The position numbers and the translations under genes are program-made. The notes below the pieces were generated by a model. That model did not search any database. It was not told where the DNA came from and saw only the letters and a list, made by a program, of their open reading frames with translations. A stretch of DNA of 18,525 nucleotides from Boseongicola sp. (GTDB lineage: Bacteria; Pseudomonadota; Alphaproteobacteria; Rhodobacterales; Rhodobacteraceae): positions 1-18,525 of the forward strand of contig JABDPD010000020.1 in the NCBI GenBank assembly GCA_013042895.1. Direction: 5' to 3'. Below are positions 14,775 to 18,525 of the stretch, in pieces (within the stretch, counting starts at the first letter, position 1; the number at the start of each line of letters is the position of its first letter).

Positions 14775-16021
14775 ACAGGTGTCCAATTCACCTTGAGTTC
14801 CACACCCGTGTCTGTGCGAGTCTCGGAGACCACTATTCCCTGCTCATACGCCCAAGCGCGCTTTTTGCCGTCCGCATGACCTATTTCAAGCGTTTCTAAC
14901 TGTCGATCCCGATCCAGCAAGTCCGTCACACTCTGCACAAGCGCGTCTACGCCTGACCCAGTTAGTGCCGACATTGCCTGTATGTTTTCCTTTCGATCAG
15001 CCTCAGCCTCTCGCCCTTTACGGTCTTCTTCGTCCAGAGCGTCAGTCTTGTTCCAGACCTCAATCAACGGTGTCGTTTCCTTCACCCCAAGCTCGGCCAG
15101 AATACCAATGACGTTTTCGGACTGAGCCTCACTTTCAGGATGCGATATATCGCGTACATGCAAAATCAGATCCGCCTCCAGCACCTCCTCCAACGTTGCT
15201 CGAAACGCAGCAACTAGCTGAGTTGGTAGGTCGGAAATGAAACCAACCGTATCTGAAAGGATGACCTCACGACCCGTCGAAAGCTTAATCGCCCTCATCG
15301 TCGGATCCAGCGTAGCGAATAACATATCCTTCGCCACCACGTCCGCACCGGTGAGTCGATTGAACAGCGTTGACTTCCCTGCGTTTGTGTATCCAACCAA
15401 AGCAACGACAGGAAATGGCACCTTCGCACGCGCTGCACGGTGTAATGTTCGCGTCTTGACGACCTTTTCAAGCTGACGCCTAAGCCGCGTCAATTGCTCA
15501 TCTATTGCACGCCTGTCCGCTTCAATCTGCGTCTCACCCGGACCACCAACGAACCCAAGCCCACCGCGTTGACGTTCAAGGTGCGTCCACGCCCGTACAA
15601 GCCGCGTGCGTTGATACGTCAGCGCCGCCATTTCGACCTGCAACACACCTTCTCGTGTGGCTGCACGATCCGAGAAAATCTCCAGGATCAAGCCAGTTCG
15701 ATCAAGAAGCTTGGTTTTCCACTCACGCTCAAGATTGCGCTGCTGAACCGGCGTCACCGGCCCGTCAATCAGGACCAACCCAATATCGTCTGCCTTAATC
15801 CGCCGCCCAAGCTCCTCGACCTTGCCAGAGCCAAACAGCGTCCCAGGTGTTGGCTTTGGAAGTCGAACACTATCCGCACCAACTACCTCAAGCCCTGGCA
15901 AAGCAACTGCAAGAGACACAGCCTCGTCCAATGCGAATGCTGCATCGCGTCGGTTGGCGTCGCTTGTTATATCCGGGTGCAGAACGAGAGCGCGTGTCGC
16001 CCCCGTATCTGTGTCACCCAC
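14747..16021 (-). CDS. hflX: HflX, ribosome-associated GTPase
   Basis: HflX is a GTPase that binds the 50S subunit and splits stalled or stress-hibernating 70S ribosomes. The 424-residue product has the HflX N-terminal domain (LFGSGKVEEL, 62-71), the glycine-rich hinge GGPGETQIEADRR (159-171) and then the G domain: G1 GYTNAGKST (210-218), G3 DTVGF (257-261) and G4 NKTD. A short C-terminal extension follows. The start is GTG 16021, two bases after the hfq stop, so translation is probably coupled to hfq. This is the hfq-hflX order seen in many proteobacteria. The stop falls inside the convergent Hint gene, leaving no intergenic terminator, so transcripts of the two strands must overlap at their ends. 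Confidence 0.97.
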   Translation of the reverse strand: MGDTDTGATRALVLHPDITSDANRRDAAFALDEAVSLAVALPGLEVVGADSVRLPKPTPGTLFGSGKVEELGRRIKADDIGLVLIDGPVTPVQQRNLEREWKTKLLDRTGLILEIFSDRAATREGVLQVEMAALTYQRTRLVRAWTHLERQRGGLGFVGGPGETQIEADRRAIDEQLTRLRRQLEKVVKTRTLHRAARAKVPFPVVALVGYTNAGKSTLFNRLTGADVVAKDMLFATLDPTMRAIKLSTGREVILSDTVGFISDLPTQLVAAFRATLEEVLEADLILHVRDISHPESEAQSENVIGILAELGVKETTPLIEVWNKTDALDEEDRKGREAEADRKENIQAMSALTGSGVDALVQSVTDLLDRDRQLETLEIGHADGKKRAWAYEQGIVVSETRTDTGVELKVNWTPVQAVRFSRL

Positions 16022-16023
16022 GC

Positions 16024-16257
16024 TTATTCTTCGCCGTCATAAAGGTTGATCGGCTGCGCGGGCATAATTGTGGAAATTGCGTGTTTATAAACGAGCTGAG
16101 ACTGGCCATCTCTGCGCAGTAGAACACAGAAGTTATCAAACCATGTAATCACGCCCTGAAGCTTGACGCCATTGATGAGAAAGATGGTCACCGGAACCTT
16201 GGTCTTTCTGACATGGTTCAGAAATGCATCCTGCAAATTCTGTCTATCCGAAGCCAT
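16024..16257 (-). CDS. hfq: Hfq, RNA chaperone
   Basis: Hfq is a hexameric Sm-like protein that pairs small RNAs with mRNAs. The 77-residue product is the short alphaproteobacterial form, with almost no disordered C-terminal tail. The proximal-face start is [13 protein letters not shown], Sm1 runs through [19 protein letters not shown], and Sm2 carries the diagnostic YKHAIST (residues 57-63). The start is ATG 16255-16257; a rather distant AAGG lies about 12 bases before it. It sits between trkH and hflX on the same strand, 134 bases after trkH, so it probably has its own promoter in that gap as well as read-through. Confidence 0.98.
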   Translation of the reverse strand: MASDRQNLQDAFLNHVRKTKVPVTIFLINGVKLQGVITWFDNFCVLLRRDGQSQLVYKHAISTIMPAQPINLYDGEE

Positions 16258-16391
16258 GAGTTTTATTGCCTTTTTTCTTGCAAGCGTTCGAACGCCATCG
16301 CGACGCTTTTCTTATTCTTCTACTATGATACGCATCCAACGGACTTTCTAGTCCAAAATAAATTTTCAAATGGCTCAAATATTGGGCGTTC
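16258..16391 (-). other. trkH-hfq gap, hfq leader with palindromes
   Basis: This 134-base A/T-rich gap holds a perfect 12-base palindrome GCGTTCGAACGC (16284-16295), 26 bases upstream of the hfq ATG. It overlaps an alternative hairpin with arms AAGCGT (16283-16288) and ACGCTT (16303-16308), so two mutually exclusive folds are possible in the hfq leader. A separate small hairpin, GGACT-TTCT-AGTCC, lies at 16341-16354; it has no T-run on the minus strand and is not a good trkH terminator. No convincing -35/-10 pair was found, although an hfq promoter is expected here. Confidence 0.4.
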
Positions 16392-17909
16392 TTAACGCCA
16401 GAACTCCGGGTTCAAAAGTGCGATAATCGCCAGTGTTTCCAGCCGTCCCAATACCATCGCAGCTGCCAGAATGGCCTTTGCACCCGGCGCCAGCGCGATC
16501 AAATCAATTGGTGTGTCGGCCGCCACGTCAACAAGTGGCCCTGTTGTAGAAAGGCTCGCAATGGTCAGAACCAGCGCCTCTTCAAATGACAAACCAAAGA
16601 ACGCAAGAGTCGTGGAAATTGTCGCGATCGACAGCGCAAACAGCATAAAAAACACCCAAGCCACATAGGCGCCCTGTCGGCGGAAGCGCCGCGCAACCTG
16701 TCCGGAGCCCCCCACGGACGACGGTGAGACGAGCTTCTCCATCTCGCGCTGCCCATGTTTGACCAAGGCATAGACCCGCAATAACTTCACGCCACCCGCA
16801 GTCGTCGCTACACCGCCGCCAAAGACCGCTAGCCCCATCAGAACCAGTCCAGCAGCATCGAGGCCAGACCAAGCACGCGCCTCGCCCCAGGCGTCGCTTT
16901 CAAAGCCGGTGGTAGTTAGAAACGATGCCACCGTGAACACAGCACCCCACAGGCCGAGGATTCCTTCCAGCAAAGTCACGTCTGCGCCGTCCTCAATCGT
17001 CGCCAACCAATGCCGCAAGAACAACAGCGCTGGTAAGACGAGGATCAGCGAGATCCCAAGTCGCAACTCCGGGTCACGATAAAGCGTCGGCCAACCGTCC
17101 TGCCGCCCGTCTGATGTGAAGGTCAGCCGCGATAGTGCAAAGAGCAGGAAAAGAAGGATCATTACTTCTCCGCCAAACCCCGAGGCCGTGCCCGCCACAC
17201 CACTGTCGAGCGGCGAGATACCGGATGTAGAAAGCGTTGCCATCGCGTGGCAAAGTGCCACCAAGGGAGCGTCGCCCGCCATCATCAATATGACCCAAAG
17301 GACCGCCGTTAACCCTCCGTAAATAGGCGCAAGCCGGACCGCAAAACGTGCGAGGCGTTCAGAAGGCTCACCAATATGATCAAGCCGAACCACTCCGCCT
17401 TTTTGGTCACGCCCCGACTCTGTTGCAGCCACAACTTCAAATCCTCCCAGATTAAGCGGTGCAAAAATCGCAATCGCAGCGACCCACATAAAGAAACCGC
17501 CAAGCCACGCGACTAAGGCGCGCCACAAATGCACACTTGGAGGTAAACGCTCGGCATCAAACAGCGTGAAACCAGTCGTTGTGAGACTTGAAACCATTTC
17601 GACATAGGCGTTTCCAAAAGTCGTATCTGTCACGACTTCAGAAAAAGGAACCGCCAGCATTGCAGGAAGGATCGCGAAAAGCGCAAAGAGCGAAATAAGA
17701 TGACTGCGTCCCTGTCGACGGATCGTGTAATTCGACGTTGCCACGGCAATCATCGCGAACAAAAAAGCGAACATCACGCTGGAATAAAGGAACGCCCGCG
17801 CTGTCTCGAGATCCCGCACAAGATACGCGTGAAACGCAGGAACCAGCATCGACACCGCACCCAGCCCTACCAAGAGGACAATAAGCGGCAATCGTGTGAT
17901 CCAATGCAT
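16392..17909 (-). CDS. trkH: TrkH, potassium uptake membrane subunit
   Basis: TrkH is the ion-conducting subunit of the low-affinity Trk potassium system in the inner membrane. The 505-residue product shows the four pore-loop repeats, each with the filter glycine: SSLTTTGFTLF, ATLSTSGISPL, SFLTTTGFESD and ASLSTTGPLVD. I chose ATG 17909 (MHWITRLPL), which overlaps the trkA stop as TGATG, a one-base overlap implying coupled translation; a TTG one codon upstream is the alternative. TrkA binds nucleotides on the cytoplasmic side and gates the channel. The gene ends 134 bases before hfq. Confidence 0.96.
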   Translation of the reverse strand: MHWITRLPLIVLLVGLGAVSMLVPAFHAYLVRDLETARAFLYSSVMFAFLFAMIAVATSNYTIRRQGRSHLISLFALFAILPAMLAVPFSEVVTDTTFGNAYVEMVSSLTTTGFTLFDAERLPPSVHLWRALVAWLGGFFMWVAAIAIFAPLNLGGFEVVAATESGRDQKGGVVRLDHIGEPSERLARFAVRLAPIYGGLTAVLWVILMMAGDAPLVALCHAMATLSTSGISPLDSGVAGTASGFGGEVMILLFLLFALSRLTFTSDGRQDGWPTLYRDPELRLGISLILVLPALLFLRHWLATIEDGADVTLLEGILGLWGAVFTVASFLTTTGFESDAWGEARAWSGLDAAGLVLMGLAVFGGGVATTAGGVKLLRVYALVKHGQREMEKLVSPSSVGGSGQVARRFRRQGAYVAWVFFMLFALSIATISTTLAFFGLSFEEALVLTIASLSTTGPLVDVAADTPIDLIALAPGAKAILAAAMVLGRLETLAIIALLNPEFWR

Positions 17910-18525
17910 CAAAAGAAGTCGATCGAGACCTGAAACAGTCGCTCGACCTCCGGCACGTCCGACGCCATTGTAAAGACCACAATGACGTCGCCTTCTTCGA
18001 TCCGCGTGTGTCCAATCGGCTTGACGACCTCTTCGCCCTTCATAACAGCCCCAACCAATACGCCCTCAGGGAAGTCGATTTCTCGGATTTGCTTACCCGC
18101 CAAAGGTGATGTCGACAGAATTTGAGCCTCAATGACTTCAGCTTCGGCATCTCCAATCGAATAGACGCCGCGCACACGCCCATGACGAATATGTCTCAAA
18201 ATCGAGGACACAGTCGTGCCTCGCGGGTTGATGTAAGCGTCGATTTGCAACGGATCCATCAAGGGCAATAGTGTCGGATCATTGACCAAAGCAATCGTCA
18301 AAGGACACCCGGCCTGTTTTGCGCGCACAGAGGCCAAAAGGTTGGTCTTGTCATCATCAGTTACCGCCAAAACGGCATCCGCGCGCCCAACCCCTGCTTC
18401 TTCAAGCAGTTCTGAATTCAAACCATCACCATTCAAAACAATCGTGCGTTCCAAGGCATCCGCCGCCAACTCAGCACAGGTCCGGTTGCGCTCAATAATC
18501 TTGGCGCGCAGGCGTTCCGTTCGCC
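17909..18525 (-). CDS. trkA: TrkA, potassium uptake regulatory subunit, 5' truncated by the window edge
   Basis: The frame is open to the right edge of the window, so only the C-terminal 204 residues are present of a protein usually near 458. What is seen is the later part of the second RCK/TrkA-N nucleotide-binding domain (ERTIVLNGDGLNSELLEEAG, AVTDDDKTNLLASVRAKQ) followed by the TrkA-C domain (TSPLAGKQIREIDFPEGVLV, RIEEGDVIVVF). Full TrkA is a cytoplasmic peripheral protein with two such halves that binds NAD(H) and gates TrkH. The TGA overlaps the trkH ATG. In Rhodobacterales the ntr two-component genes commonly lie upstream, but that region is outside the window. Confidence 0.95.
   Translation of the reverse strand, partial: RTERLRAKIIERNRTCAELAADALERTIVLNGDGLNSELLEEAGVGRADAVLAVTDDDKTNLLASVRAKQAGCPLTIALVNDPTLLPLMDPLQIDAYINPRGTTVSSILRHIRHGRVRGVYSIGDAEAEVIEAQILSTSPLAGKQIREIDFPEGVLVGAVMKGEEVVKPIGHTRIEEGDVIVVFTMASDVPEVERLFQVSIDFF

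Noticed and set aside
16341..16354. GGACT-AGTCC hairpin as the trkH terminator
   Set aside because: On the minus strand it is followed by GTTGGATGCG with no T-run, and the stem is only five bases.
1..18525. Anti-phage defence island, prophage, integron, IS element, CRISPR or toxin-antitoxin pair
   Set aside because: I looked for transposases, integrases, repeat-spacer arrays, effector-immunity pairs and tRNA-like attachment sites and saw none; nearly all genes fit known housekeeping or transport families.

Overview
The window looks like chromosomal DNA of a marine alphaproteobacterium, most likely Rhodobacterales (Roseobacter group). The basis is the trkA-trkH-hfq-hflX gene order on the minus strand, a Hint-domain protein of a type common in roseobacters, a cysteine-free HemB and alphaproteobacterial-style Mfd and Hfq. 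Placement is inferred from gene content; no phylogeny was run. Most of the window is housekeeping sequence. No phage genes, insertion sequences, CRISPR array, tRNA or rRNA were seen.

Left end (1-2044, plus strand): the 3' part of an ArsJ-type glyceraldehyde-3-phosphate dehydrogenase gene overlaps arsJ by 4 bases. This is the known two-gene arsenate detoxification module, in which the dehydrogenase makes 1-arseno-3-phosphoglycerate and ArsJ exports it. A short region of 11-base repeats (2049-2084) and a 75-residue unknown protein (2111-2338) follow. The next gap (2339-2460) is open on the minus strand and may hold a small gene or a remnant. A FrnE-like DsbA-family oxidoreductase and a Bcr/CflA-like MFS exporter (2461-4341) form a tight pair.

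Centre (4331-9480): mfd, the transcription-repair coupling factor, lies on the minus strand behind a conserved four-helix membrane protein of unknown role. Divergent from these is hemB (5-aminolevulinate dehydratase). Its leader has an inverted repeat and a seven-codon mini-ORF whose stop overlaps the hemB start.

Right half: a Tat-type SYLF-domain lipoprotein (9629-10189) shares a strong bidirectional hairpin terminator with a convergent beta-hydroxyacid dehydrogenase (10238-11107). Divergent from the latter is a membrane-anchored penicillin-acylase-family Ntn hydrolase (11182-13653), followed by a Hint-domain protein with two calcium-binding repeats (13713-14774). The Hint gene overlaps the 3' end of hflX by 28 bases. 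The minus-strand block reads trkA (truncated by the window edge), trkH, hfq, hflX: potassium uptake, then RNA chaperone and ribosome-rescue GTPase.

I found no convincing new multi-gene system. The items most worth a second look are the Hint protein, the hemB mini-leader, the unexplained minus-strand ORF at 2319-2504, the orphan membrane protein and the repeat cluster at 2049-2084.
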